The notes beneath the pieces were generated by a model. It saw only the letters and a program-made list of their open reading frames with translations. It had not been told where the DNA came from and did not search any database. From contig NZ_JAWXRD010000040.1 in NCBI RefSeq assembly GCF_033843265.1, positions 186,001 through 250,000 of the forward strand: a stretch of DNA of 64,000 bases, given 5' to 3'. Numbering within the stretch: position 1 is the stretch's first letter; every line of letters starts with the position of its first letter. This DNA comes from Scandinavium lactucae. GTDB taxonomy: Bacteria; Pseudomonadota; Gammaproteobacteria; Enterobacterales; Enterobacteriaceae. The position numbers were made by a program, and so were the translations under genes. Positions 53,113 through 62,340 of the stretch are shown here, piece after piece.

Positions 53113-54173
53113 CGTTCCCCCTCCAGTCCTAACATTTTACGCACTGCGGCGGTGTCGCTGTCGTGATGCGCAAAATCGTCAAAAGCGTAGTCAGCAACGG
53201 GAATGATATGGTCTGCGATAAACGTCGCCCCTTCGCGCGCGCCCGCTTCGCCCGATTTCAGACAGCACTCCCACTCAAGCGTAGCCCACCCCTCGTAGTC
53301 GTACTGCGCCAGCCTGCTGAAAATGCCTTTAAAATCGACCTGCCCGTCGCCCAGTGAACGGAAACGCCCTGGACGTTCAACCCACGGCTGGAATCCTGCA
53401 TATACGCCGCTGCGGGCAGAGCGTTGAAACTCCGCATCTTTTACATGGAAGGCCTTAATACGGGAGTGATAAAGATCGATAAAGCCGAGGTAGTCCATGT
53501 GCTGCAGCAACATGTGGCTTGGGTCAAAAAGAATATTGCAACGCGGATGGTTATCAACGAGTTTCAGAAAACGCTCGAACGTGACGCCATCATGCAAATC
53601 TTCGCCGGGATGTAGCTCATAACAAACGTCGACGCCAGCCTCGTCAAAAACATCCAGCACGGGCCGCCAGCGGTTTGCCAGCTCTTTAAAGGCCTCATCG
53701 ATAAGTACGGCATTGCGCGGTGGCCACGGATAGAAATAAGGCCAGGCCAGCGCGCCGGAGAACGTGGCGTGGGCCTTCAGGCCCAGGTTTTGCGAAGCCC
53801 GCGCCGCCTGCTTCAGGCTTTCAACGCCCCACTGCTGGCGGGCCTGAGCATCGTGCGCCAGTTCAGGTGGGGCAAAACCAGCAAACGCGGCGTCGTAAGC
53901 CGGATGCACGGCAATCAGTTGGCCCTGCAAATGCGTTGAAAGCTCGCTGACTTGCAGACCGACATTAGCCAGCGTACCGCTGATTTCCGCGCAGTAGTCT
54001 TTGCTTTCTGCGGCTTTGGACAGATCGAATATATGCGGCAGATGCGTCGGGAGCTGCACCGCTTTGTAGCCCAGTCCGGCAGCCCAGGCCGCAAGAGTTT
54101 CCAGCGAGTTAAACGGCGGTCTGTCACCGATAAACTGGGAAAGGAAAATGGATGGCCCTTTTAGCGTTTTCAT
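53109..54173 (-). CDS. Sugar phosphate isomerase/epimerase (AP endonuclease 2 fold)
   Basis: 354 residues of the TIM-barrel xylose-isomerase-like superfamily. Likely metal-site residues are visible in VCYELHPGEDLHD, NILFDPSHMLLQ, IKAFHVKDAEF and TLEWECC. It occurs between two Gfo/Idh oxidoreductase genes, a combination seen in inositol-type and 3-keto-sugar pathways; the exact substrate is not identifiable. Confidence 0.82.
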   Translation of the reverse strand: MKTLKGPSIFLSQFIGDRPPFNSLETLAAWAAGLGYKAVQLPTHLPHIFDLSKAAESKDYCAEISGTLANVGLQVSELSTHLQGQLIAVHPAYDAAFAGFAPPELAHDAQARQQWGVESLKQAARASQNLGLKAHATFSGALAWPYFYPWPPRNAVLIDEAFKELANRWRPVLDVFDEAGVDVCYELHPGEDLHDGVTFERFLKLVDNHPRCNILFDPSHMLLQHMDYLGFIDLYHSRIKAFHVKDAEFQRSARSGVYAGFQPWVERPGRFRSLGDGQVDFKGIFSRLAQYDYEGWATLEWECCLKSGEAGAREGATFIADHIIPVADYAFDDFAHHDSDTAAVRKMLGLEGER

Positions 54174-55261
54174 TACGAAACCTCCTGAATGTTCACCATG
54201 CGCTGCTCGCGTGCCGCGAGGTCAGCCGCCAGAACCACCGCCAGGCTCTCAATGGCCTGCTGCTGATGCTGGGTTAAATCGTTATCGTCAAGAATTGCGC
54301 GGGCGAAGAACTGTTGTTCCATGCGGCAGAGTTCAAAATGGTCGGGTTCACTGGCAGCGCTTATCCATTCATCCATTCGGGCAAACTCGCCGTCGGCATT
54401 TAGCCGGGAGTGATGCAGACGCAGTGACTCCGTGCGGGTATGCGCTTCAACGTTTGCGGACTGCCCTTCACCGCCCGCCTCACGGGCAACAATAGAGGCG
54501 GAACCCTCCGGGCCAATAACGTCCTTAATAAAGAACGCCGTCTGGCTCATCATCGGCCCCCAGCCCGCCTCGTACCAGCCTACCGACCCATCGGTAAAGC
54601 GCACCTGGAGCTGGCCGTAATTAAACTGTCTATCCGGAATTTCATCGCTTAACCGCACGCCGATAGCGCCGACCGACAGCGGGCTGGCCTGGGTCATCTG
54701 GCACATCACGTCCAGATAGTGCACGCCGCAGTCCACAATCGGCGACAGCGACTGCATCAGCATTTTGTGGGTGTGCCAGGCGGCCCCGGCACTCTGCTGG
54801 TTGAGGTTCATGCGCATCACCAGCGGTTTACCGAGGGTATGTGCCAGCTCGATAAACTGCTGCCAGATCGGGTGATGACGAAGAATGTAGCCAACGACGA
54901 GTTTTTTCCCTGCCAGTTGGGCCGTTGCCACTACACGTTTCGCACCGGAGACGGTGATGGCAATGGGTTTCTCGATAAAGACATGGCAACCGGCGGCCAG
55001 GGCCGTCAGCGCCAGCGCTTCATGAGTGTCCGGCCAAGTGGCGATACAAACCGCATCCGCCTGTGTCTGTTTAATCGCCTCCTGCATATCATCGAACAGC
55101 ATGAGATCGGCCCCCAGCTGCCGCTGAAGACGATTTTTGGAGTCTCCACGGGCGACCAGCCCGCAGAGAATAAATTCCGGAAGCGCCTGATAAGCCAGAG
55201 CGTGGGCTGCGCCCATATTGCCGCAGCCCACTACCAGCACCCGGAGTGCTCTATCTGCCAT
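54173..55261 (-). CDS. Gfo/Idh/MocA family sugar oxidoreductase (copy 2)
   Basis: 362 residues from ATG 55261 (MADRALRVLVVGCGNMG), preceded by AAGGTGCGG; longer in-frame readings run into the MFS gene. It has the nucleotide site VLVVGCGNMG and the family motif VFIEKPIAIT. It overlaps the stop of the transporter gene and the start of the isomerase gene, so all are translationally coupled. It is diverged from copy 1 and probably acts at a different step. Confidence 0.86.
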   Translation of the reverse strand: MADRALRVLVVGCGNMGAAHALAYQALPEFILCGLVARGDSKNRLQRQLGADLMLFDDMQEAIKQTQADAVCIATWPDTHEALALTALAAGCHVFIEKPIAITVSGAKRVVATAQLAGKKLVVGYILRHHPIWQQFIELAHTLGKPLVMRMNLNQQSAGAAWHTHKMLMQSLSPIVDCGVHYLDVMCQMTQASPLSVGAIGVRLSDEIPDRQFNYGQLQVRFTDGSVGWYEAGWGPMMSQTAFFIKDVIGPEGSASIVAREAGGEGQSANVEAHTRTESLRLHHSRLNADGEFARMDEWISAASEPDHFELCRMEQQFFARAILDDNDLTQHQQQAIESLAVVLAADLAAREQRMVNIQEVS

Positions 55262-56498
55262 TATCCGCACCTTCTTTGTAATGGAAGGTGAAGAAGAAGA
55301 TCGCGGCGATAACAACTGCGGCGATGGCAGGCATCCACCAGAAGTGCTGCCACTGAACCAGCGCCTCGGCCCCCTGCGCGGTGACCGAGCGGTTGAACAC
55401 CGCGCCGCTGATCTGTGAACCGATGAGCATCCCCAGCCCGTAGGTGAACAGCACCAGCAGGCTCTGCGCCTGGCCTTTCACCTTGTCCCCCGCCACTTTA
55501 TCGGTATAGATAAAGCCGATAACGAAGAAGAAGTCGTAACATACCCCGTGCAGGATGATGCCGATGTAAATCATCCAGCGGGTTTCCTCCGCAATGCTCA
55601 GCGCGAACATGGCGTAACGCGCAAACCACGCCAACATACCGATCAGCAGCATCATTTTGATGCCCAGGCGGCGGAAGAAGAACGGGATCAGCAGCATAAA
55701 CAGCAGCTCGGACATCTGCCCGAAGGCCATTACCCCGCTGACGTTTTCAAAGCCCAGCGCGGAGATAAACGGCGCGGCGTAGGCGTAGTAAGCGGCCAGC
55801 GGAATAGAGATCAGCGTGGCGCAGATGATAAACACCATGAAGTGCTTTTGCTTCAGCAGCGCGAAGGCATCGGCGCAGACCAGGTCACGCATGGAGAGAG
55901 GTTTGCCGCGATCCGGCGCTGGCGTGTTTGGCAGCGTGAAGCTGTAGATGCCCAACACCACCGAGGCAACCGCGGCCATGGTAAATATCCCGGTGCTGTC
56001 AGACAGCCCGCTCATCCCGACAATCAGACCGGCAACAATCCAGCCGATGGTGCCGAAGGCGCGCACAATCGGGAAGCCCTTCTCGCTGTTAGCCAGGCTG
56101 TGGAACGCGACGTTATTGCTGAGTGCGATGGTCGGCATATAGCAAAGCATGTAGGCGAAAACCACCCACAGCAGGCCGCTTTGCCCGCTTTCAAACATGC
56201 CTGGCAGCCACCACAGCAGCGCCGCACCAACCAGATGCAGAATGCCTAACACTTTCTGCGAGGCAAAGAAACGGTCAACCAGCATCCCAAGCACGAACGG
56301 CGAAAGGATCGAGGCGATTGGCCCGGTGGAGTACGCATCCCCTATCACCGCGCTCAGCCCGTATTTGCCCATCACCACGCCCAGCGTCACGTACCAGGCA
56401 CCCCAGACGAAAAATTCCAGAAACATCATTAACGACAGGCGCGGGATCACCCATTTATGGGTAAGTACCTGAGTTCCAACGGCTGAATGAGAAGACAT
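55251..56498 (-). CDS. MFS transporter, nucleoside:H+ symporter (NupG)-like
   Basis: 415 residues with 12 membrane segments. The N-terminus (LSLMMFLEFFVWGAWYVTLG) and the LHGVCYDFFFVIGFIYTD segment are characteristic of the NHS family that contains NupG and XapB. In this operon the substrate is more likely a sugar or glycoside that the three enzymes process. It is the first gene of the operon, divergent from a LacI regulator. Confidence 0.85.
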   Translation of the reverse strand: MSSHSAVGTQVLTHKWVIPRLSLMMFLEFFVWGAWYVTLGVVMGKYGLSAVIGDAYSTGPIASILSPFVLGMLVDRFFASQKVLGILHLVGAALLWWLPGMFESGQSGLLWVVFAYMLCYMPTIALSNNVAFHSLANSEKGFPIVRAFGTIGWIVAGLIVGMSGLSDSTGIFTMAAVASVVLGIYSFTLPNTPAPDRGKPLSMRDLVCADAFALLKQKHFMVFIICATLISIPLAAYYAYAAPFISALGFENVSGVMAFGQMSELLFMLLIPFFFRRLGIKMMLLIGMLAWFARYAMFALSIAEETRWMIYIGIILHGVCYDFFFVIGFIYTDKVAGDKVKGQAQSLLVLFTYGLGMLIGSQISGAVFNRSVTAQGAEALVQWQHFWWMPAIAAVVIAAIFFFTFHYKEGADNGR

Positions 56499-56544
56499 AC
56501 ATCCTCCACGACAGAGTATTGATTTAAGGGTAAGAGGTTATTTT

Positions 56545-56590
56545 TGTAATCGATTACATTAACAGATCATTAAAAATGTAATCGATTTCA
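56545..56590. promoter_or_regulatory. Two LacI-type operators
   Basis: TGTAATCGATTACA (56545-56558) is a perfect palindrome, and TGTAATCGATTTCA (56577-56590) is a near copy 32 bp away. They lie between the divergent MFS and lacI-type genes, and the CG-centred palindrome is typical of LacI/GalR repressors. Confidence 0.75.
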
Positions 56591-56683
56591 GAAGGGTTGC
56601 CATCATGGCTACGGATTATTTGATACTATTGATGCAAATCTGGAATGTGCTTCACAAATAGCCAATGCGCTTAAAGGATCAGC

Positions 56684-57655
56684 ATGTCGATAGAGAAAGT
56701 CGCGCGTACCGCAGGTGTCTCCACCGCCACCGTCTCCAGAGTGCTGAACGGCAATCCTGCGGTTAAGCCCAATACCCGTGACAAGGTTCTGGCTGCCATT
56801 GAGTCCTGCGACTACCAGCCTAACCTGCTAGCCCGTCAGCTTCGTACGGCGCGTAGCCGCATGTTATTGGTTCTTGTCTCCAACATTACCAACCCCTTCT
56901 GTGCCCGCGTCGTGCGCGGCATTGAGGAAGAAGCGGAAAAACACGGCTACCACATTCTTCTGTGTAACTCTGAATCCCGACTGACGCGCGAATCCGCCTA
57001 TCTGCAATTGCTGAGCGGTAAAGTTGTGGACGGCGTGATCACCATGGATGCGATCAGTTGTCTACCGGGCTTGACGACGCTTATCGGCGATTCCCCGTGG
57101 GTGCAGTGCGGCGAAGGTGACCCGAGCTATAACGCCTCTTCCGTGACGATCGATAACTTCAAAGCGGCCGCGGCTGCGGTGGATCACCTTACCCGTGCTG
57201 GCTACAAGCGTATCGCACTGATCAACGGCGATCTGCGTTACCTCTATTCCCAGCAGCGTGAGGCAGGCTACCGAGCGGCGACAAGCGGTGACTGGCAGGC
57301 CGTCGTTTATGCGGACAGCCTCGAATATCAGGCAGGTGTACAGGCAATGGCAGAACTGTTCACCATGCCGGAGCCGCCGGATGCGGTGTTTGCCATCTCG
57401 GACGCATTAGCCGGAGGTGCCTTACATTACGCCCACATGAACGGACTACGCGTACCGCAAGACGTGGCTATTATGGGCTTCGACGGCGTGCCGTTCGGCT
57501 CGGTAACCCACCCGCCGCTGACCACGGTCGAACAACCCATGCACCAGTTGGGCGTGCGCAGCGTACAGCTCCTGCTAGAGAGAATTGATAACCCGGAGGT
57601 GGAAACGGTGAATGAAATTCTTGACTGGAAGCTGGTAGTGCGGGGCTCGGTGTAG
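56684..57655 (+). CDS. LacI family transcriptional regulator
   Basis: 323 residues. The N-terminal helix-turn-helix and hinge read SIEKVARTAGVSTATVSRVL followed by NGNPAVK. The periplasmic-binding-like effector domain has VSNITNPFCARVVRGIEEEA and AIMGFDGVPFGS. It is divergent from the MFS-oxidoreductase-isomerase operon and most likely represses it until the inducing sugar is present. Confidence 0.92.
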   Translation: MSIEKVARTAGVSTATVSRVLNGNPAVKPNTRDKVLAAIESCDYQPNLLARQLRTARSRMLLVLVSNITNPFCARVVRGIEEEAEKHGYHILLCNSESRLTRESAYLQLLSGKVVDGVITMDAISCLPGLTTLIGDSPWVQCGEGDPSYNASSVTIDNFKAAAAAVDHLTRAGYKRIALINGDLRYLYSQQREAGYRAATSGDWQAVVYADSLEYQAGVQAMAELFTMPEPPDAVFAISDALAGGALHYAHMNGLRVPQDVAIMGFDGVPFGSVTHPPLTTVEQPMHQLGVRSVQLLLERIDNPEVETVNEILDWKLVVRGSV

Positions 57656-57774
57656 GGGGGAACGATTTTCGCCCCCTGCGCTACGTGAAATCTACCGTCA
57701 TCAGTCCACGGTAATTTAAAGATTTCACGCAGCGCACGATGAATTTCCCTTCTACTACTTGAGATTAACGCACC

Positions 57775-59343
57775 TTACTTATGCTGCGCGGACACGATGT
57801 CTGTCGACGGTGGCACATCAGTTTCAACGGTGGGAGTATCAAAGATGTTGCGGCACACCTTGCTGTTGCCCCAGCACTCTTCATATGGATGCCCAATCAA
57901 CTCTTCCATCACTGCGCGAACATCCGGCGCGATATCCGTAATCTGACCGCCCGCTTTGATTCTGGCGACTTCGCCAAGTACCACCAGGTGGGTTTTACGG
58001 TTTAGTTTCATTTGGGTGCTGAACACGATTGCCATTAACGCCAGCGCCACCACGCCCACACAAAATACAACAGCAATGGCGGTAACGGCGCTTTCCGGCT
58101 GAGTGTGTGATTTAGACTGGAAACCGAAGAAGCTCAGAATAGCCCCCATCACAAAGACGATAACCGAACGCACCAGTTTGCCTGAAAATGTCATCGCCCC
58201 GGCGTAGATCCCCTCGCGACGGCGGCCAGTGAATGCCTCATCAACATCCGCAAGGAAGGTATAAACCGTCCAGGGAATGTAATATACCCCACCCGTTCCG
58301 ATGCCAAAAATCACCGTAATAGTCAACATCGCCGCCGTGGCGTACTGCTGCGGCAGATTAAAGAAGTGCAGCATGCTATAGCAAATCACCGAAAATACGA
58401 CAATGGCCAGCGCAAGAATGTACGGTTTGCTGAAACCGTGCTTCACGCAGATGCCGATAAAGATGGCGGTCGAGAACAATTGCAGTATGGAGTTGAGGCT
58501 GCTCAGCCCTGCCACCATAGTAGGGTCATACTGCAGCACGAAGATAATAAAGTAGGTGAAGATCGACGCAAACAGCCACTCTGCCCCGAAGCCGCAAAGA
58601 TACATTCCCAAATGTTTGCGAAATACGCGCAGATGGAAGGTCGATTTCATGTCGCGTACCAGCGTCATGAGAGTTTTCCCGAGTGTCATTTTCTTCTCAT
58701 CTTCTGGCATCGTCTCTTCTACCGGACGTTCCCAGGATGAAAGGTAAAGCATGCCAATCGCCACGCACAGAATTGCGCCGTAGGTCAGCGCCGTATAAAA
58801 GAACGGCTGTGCGGAGTCTTTCCCGTAGATCAGAATGAATTGACCGGGGATGATAGCGGCGAGAAAGTTAGCGATTTTACCGAATATCGCTTTGTAGCCG
58901 GTAAGTTTTGAACGTGCCGAGAAGTCGGTGGTCATTTCCGTGGCGAGTGTTTCATACGGCACCATTACGGAGGTATAAATGAGTTCGAACAGCACGTATG
59001 TGGAAAGGTAATACCAGAAGCCAAAGCCTTCGACCCACAGCAGCGGATAGACCAGCATCAGCGGAATGCCGAGCATAATGAAGAAGCGGCGGCGACCAAA
59101 GCGCTTGCCGAGGCGTGTTTTGCCGAAGTTATCCGATAGATAGCCCATCAGCGGATTGCTGACGGCGTCGATAATGCTGGCGACGGAGAAGATAGCCGAC
59201 GCCTCCAACAGGGTCAGACCACAGAAAGTGGTGTAGAAATAAAGCAACCAGATGCCGGCAATGGCTAACGCCCCGCTCCCCAGCAGATTCCCACCACCGT
59301 AGGCCAGTTGATGTCTGAATAGAATTTTTCTTTCCGCTATCAT
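57775..59343 (-). CDS. togT: Oligogalacturonide transporter, GPH family (TogT-like)
   Basis: 522 residues with about 12 membrane segments, of the glycoside-pentoside-hexuronide cation symporters (SIIDAVSNPLMGYLSDNFGKTRLGKRFGRRRF). It is divergent from the oligogalacturonate lyase gene, and a KdgR box lies just upstream, both pointing to pectin oligomer uptake. The symbol is by family and context. Ribosome site AAGGGA precedes the ATG. Confidence 0.82.
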   Translation of the reverse strand: MIAERKILFRHQLAYGGGNLLGSGALAIAGIWLLYFYTTFCGLTLLEASAIFSVASIIDAVSNPLMGYLSDNFGKTRLGKRFGRRRFFIMLGIPLMLVYPLLWVEGFGFWYYLSTYVLFELIYTSVMVPYETLATEMTTDFSARSKLTGYKAIFGKIANFLAAIIPGQFILIYGKDSAQPFFYTALTYGAILCVAIGMLYLSSWERPVEETMPEDEKKMTLGKTLMTLVRDMKSTFHLRVFRKHLGMYLCGFGAEWLFASIFTYFIIFVLQYDPTMVAGLSSLNSILQLFSTAIFIGICVKHGFSKPYILALAIVVFSVICYSMLHFFNLPQQYATAAMLTITVIFGIGTGGVYYIPWTVYTFLADVDEAFTGRRREGIYAGAMTFSGKLVRSVIVFVMGAILSFFGFQSKSHTQPESAVTAIAVVFCVGVVALALMAIVFSTQMKLNRKTHLVVLGEVARIKAGGQITDIAPDVRAVMEELIGHPYEECWGNSKVCRNIFDTPTVETDVPPSTDIVSAQHK

Positions 59344-59358
59344 TATTATTCCCTTATA

Positions 59359-59377
59359 AATAAACCAGTGTTTTATT
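59359..59377. promoter_or_regulatory. KdgR box
   Basis: AATAAACCAGTGTTTTATT fits the KdgR consensus AATRAAAYRNTGTTTYATT at 18 of 19 positions. It lies 16 bp upstream of the transporter start codon in the togT-ogl divergent region. KdgR represses pectin genes until 2-keto-3-deoxygluconate accumulates. Confidence 0.7.
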
Positions 59378-59615
59378 TTTAAAGATACGTTGGTTTATAA
59401 ATCACAATCCGACCCATTGATGTGCGACCGCTCACGCTTAACCCTGCCGCTGATGATTTTTCATCCGTTTTGCAACACGGTTAACAATTCATCCGTTGTG
59501 AAGAGAACGAATTTTTGTTTAGTGGTATTTTGTTTTCACATTATTGAAATGGCATTTTAATAAATGAGATGTGCCCTGTTCGCGGCTAAGCTCATTGCTG
59601 ACAAGAGGATGAATG

Positions 59616-60794
59616 ATGGCAAAGGGTTCTGAAATTCAGTTCAGCTTCAATCGGGTAAAGGATGCGCAGACCCATGCAATGGTCACGCGTCTGACACCCA
59701 CCGATGTGCTGTGTCACCGCAACTATTTCTACCAGAAGTGTTTTACCCGCGATGGCAATCGACTGCTGTTTGCCGGGGAGTTTGACGGTAATCGCAACTA
59801 TTATCTGCTCAACCTGGTCACCCAAAGGGCAGTACAGTTGACGGAAGGTCCGGGCGATAACACCTTTGGCGGTTTTCTCTCACCGGACGACAAGCATCTT
59901 TATTATGTTAAGAATGAGCGCAGCCTTCAGCGCGTTTCGCTGGCTGACTTCAGCGAGCAGACGGTCTACCGGGTACCCGATACGTGGGTCGGGTACGGCA
60001 CCTGGGTCGCCAATAGCGAATGTACCAGCCTGGTCGGAATTGAAATCGCCCGCGAAGACTGGACGCCGCTCTCCGACTGGACAATATTCCAGGCGTTCTA
60101 CCACCGCAAACCTCACTGTCGCCTGCTCCGCGTGGACCTGAATAGCGGTAGATCCCGGGTTATTCATGAAGAAAATGGCTGGCTGGGCCATCCCATCTAT
60201 CGCCCGTTCGACGACAGCACCATCGCCTTTTGTCACGAAGGCCCGCACGACCTTGTCGATGCCCGGATGTGGCTGGTGAATGAAGACGGGAGTCACGTGC
60301 GGAAAGTAAAAACACACGCCGAAGGAGAAAGCTGCACCCATGAATTCTGGGTACCGGACGGCTCGGCGTTAATGTACGTTTCTTACCAGAAAGGCCGTAG
60401 CGACCGCTGCATTCGCCGCTTCGATCCGCAGACGGGTGAAGATTCCGGCGTGATGGTGATGCCTAACTGCTCACATCTGATGAGCAACGAAGATGGAACG
60501 CTGCTGGTTGGCGACGGGTCTGGCACGCCAGTGGATGTAAAAGACACCGCCAGCCACGTTATCGAAAACGATCCGTGGCTGTACATCTTCAACACCAAAA
60601 CCCGCAAATATGCTCCGCTGGTTGCACATAACAGCTCGTGGAAAGTCCTGGACGGGGACCGTCAGGTGACTCACCCACACCCCTCTTTCTCTCCCGATAA
60701 CAAACAGGTGTTATTTACTTCAGATTACGAGGGACTTCCGGCACTGTATCTGGCCGAGGTTACAGAGGATTTGTTAGGTTCTTTAAAGGATTAG
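59616..60794 (+). CDS. ogl: Oligogalacturonate lyase
   Basis: 392 residues from ATG 59616 (an ATG directly before it adds one residue; AGAGGA is better spaced for the second). The sequence follows Dickeya Ogl closely: VCHRNYFYQKCFT, EGPGDNTFGGFLSPDDKHLY, HPIYRPFDDSTIAFCHEGPH and SCTHEFWVPDGSA, with the histidines that bind manganese in the beta-propeller. It splits digalacturonate and its unsaturated form to 5-keto-4-deoxyuronate in the cytoplasm, feeding the hexuronate pathway. Confidence 0.94.
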   Translation: MAKGSEIQFSFNRVKDAQTHAMVTRLTPTDVLCHRNYFYQKCFTRDGNRLLFAGEFDGNRNYYLLNLVTQRAVQLTEGPGDNTFGGFLSPDDKHLYYVKNERSLQRVSLADFSEQTVYRVPDTWVGYGTWVANSECTSLVGIEIAREDWTPLSDWTIFQAFYHRKPHCRLLRVDLNSGRSRVIHEENGWLGHPIYRPFDDSTIAFCHEGPHDLVDARMWLVNEDGSHVRKVKTHAEGESCTHEFWVPDGSALMYVSYQKGRSDRCIRRFDPQTGEDSGVMVMPNCSHLMSNEDGTLLVGDGSGTPVDVKDTASHVIENDPWLYIFNTKTRKYAPLVAHNSSWKVLDGDRQVTHPHPSFSPDNKQVLFTSDYEGLPALYLAEVTEDLLGSLKD

Positions 60795-60823
60795 ATGATC
60801 GGTGGTTAAGAGATAGCATAAAA

Positions 60824-60843
60824 AAAGGGGCTTGCGCCCCTTT
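60824..60843. terminator. Bidirectional terminator between ogl and ddc
   Basis: AAAGGGGC (60824-60831), loop TTGC, GCCCCTTT (60836-60843), with an A-run in front. It serves both convergent genes. Confidence 0.85.
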
Positions 60844-60862
60844 CGTTTGTGAGAGTAACGCA

Positions 60863-62332
60863 TTATGCGTTGAGCAGTTTTTCAGCCGTCTCTTTCACGC
60901 TTGCTAACAGGATTTTAACATCCTCCAGACACACCGTTGGATTCAACAGGGTCATCTTCAGGCACGTAACGCCGTCAGCTTCAGTTACCCCAACATTGGC
61001 GCTACCGGATGCCAGCAGCACGTCGCCGATACGCTGGTTCAGCAACGCGACAAATGCGCTATCGCCACTTTCCGGGCGGAACCGGAACAGCACACTTGCC
61101 AACTGTGGCTGCATGACCAGCTCCAGATGAGGTTGAGTAGAAACATACTCTGCCACTTTTTGTGACAGTGTCACACCGTTATCAATGATCTCGGCGTACT
61201 GCTTTTTACCCAATGCTTCGAGGCCCATCCACAGTTTAAGCGCATCAAAACGACGGGTGGTTTGCAGCGATTTTGATACCAGATTTGGCACGCCGTGCTC
61301 TTCATCAAAATCAGAATTGAGGTACGCCGCCTGGTAACGCATCAGCTCATAGTGACGTGCGTCCTTTAACAGGAATGCGCCACAGCTGATGGTCTGGAAG
61401 AACTGCTTGTGGAAATCCAGCGTCACAGAATCTGCGCTTTCCAGACCGTTCAGGTAGTGACGATACTTCTCTGACAGCAGCAGCGCCCCGCCCCATGCGG
61501 CATCAACGTGAACCCAGATATTCTCCTGCGCAGCCAGCGTGGTAATCTCGACTAACGGATCAATCGCACCCGCATCGGTAGTACCGGCAGTGGCCACAAT
61601 CGCCATCACCTGCTCACCGTTAGCTTTCGCCTGTGCCAGTTTGGTTCGCAGATCCGCAACGTCCATCCGCGAGAACGCATCGGTTTTTACCAGGGTGACA
61701 GACCGGTAGCCCAGTCCCATCAATGCCATATTTTTTTGCACAGAGAAATGGGCATTTTCAGAGCAGAACACTTTGATTTTACTCAGATCGCCGGTTAATC
61801 CCTGCTGCTGTACAGAGTGACCCTGGCGTGCGAAGAAGGCATCGCGCGCCAGCATCAGACCCATCAGGTTACTCTGCGTGCCACCGCTGGTGAACACGCC
61901 CGCATCCCCGGCACCGTATCCCACCTGCTCACGCAGCCACTCGATGAGTTTAATCTCAATGATGGTCGCCGACGGACTTTGATCCCAGGAATCCATGCTT
62001 TGGTTCGTGGCGTTGATCAACACCTCTGCGGCCTGGCTAATCACCAGGCTTGGGCAGTGCAGATGCGCCACACATTGTGCGTGGTGGACAGACAGGCTGT
62101 CTTTGAGGAAATACTCAATCGCACGCGCAATAGTGGCCTGGTTGCCCAGGCCTTCATCAGTAAAGTTTAACTGGATACGATCGCGCAGCTGGTCGACGGT
62201 TTTACCCTGATACATTTCAGGCTGCTTTAACCAGTCGATAACGGCCTGGCTACTCTGCGCAATGGCTTCCTGATAGGCGGCGATACTTTGCGCCGAACCG
62301 GACAGGATCGGATTGTTATCAGACACTATCAT
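60863..62332 (-). CDS. ddc: L-2,4-diaminobutyrate decarboxylase
   Basis: 489 residues, a group II PLP decarboxylase. The PLP lysine is in TLDFHKQFFQTISCGAFL, with VHVDAAWGGALLL and GTTDAGAIDPL upstream. It converts 2,4-diaminobutyrate to 1,3-diaminopropane. It starts 8 bp after dat, so the two form an operon as in Acinetobacter and Enterobacter. Confidence 0.93.
   Translation of the reverse strand: MIVSDNNPILSGSAQSIAAYQEAIAQSSQAVIDWLKQPEMYQGKTVDQLRDRIQLNFTDEGLGNQATIARAIEYFLKDSLSVHHAQCVAHLHCPSLVISQAAEVLINATNQSMDSWDQSPSATIIEIKLIEWLREQVGYGAGDAGVFTSGGTQSNLMGLMLARDAFFARQGHSVQQQGLTGDLSKIKVFCSENAHFSVQKNMALMGLGYRSVTLVKTDAFSRMDVADLRTKLAQAKANGEQVMAIVATAGTTDAGAIDPLVEITTLAAQENIWVHVDAAWGGALLLSEKYRHYLNGLESADSVTLDFHKQFFQTISCGAFLLKDARHYELMRYQAAYLNSDFDEEHGVPNLVSKSLQTTRRFDALKLWMGLEALGKKQYAEIIDNGVTLSQKVAEYVSTQPHLELVMQPQLASVLFRFRPESGDSAFVALLNQRIGDVLLASGSANVGVTEADGVTCLKMTLLNPTVCLEDVKILLASVKETAEKLLNA
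61162..61174. other. matS site (MatP binding, Ter macrodomain)
   Basis: GTGACAGTGTCAC fits the matS consensus GTGACRNYGTCAC at every fixed position. It lies inside ddc, 10.6 kb right of dif, as expected for Ter macrodomain marking. Confidence 0.85.
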
Positions 62333-62340
62333 AACTCCGA

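Noticed and set aside
55548..56249. 233-codon frame antisense to the MFS transporter
   Set aside because: Low-complexity, His/Gln/Arg-rich product typical of reading a membrane-protein gene backwards.
59524..59560. Inverted repeat TTTTCA/TGAAAT near ogl as a KdgR site
   Set aside because: Half-sites are in the wrong orientation for KdgR (TGAAAC...GTTTCA); the box at 59359-59377 fits far better.
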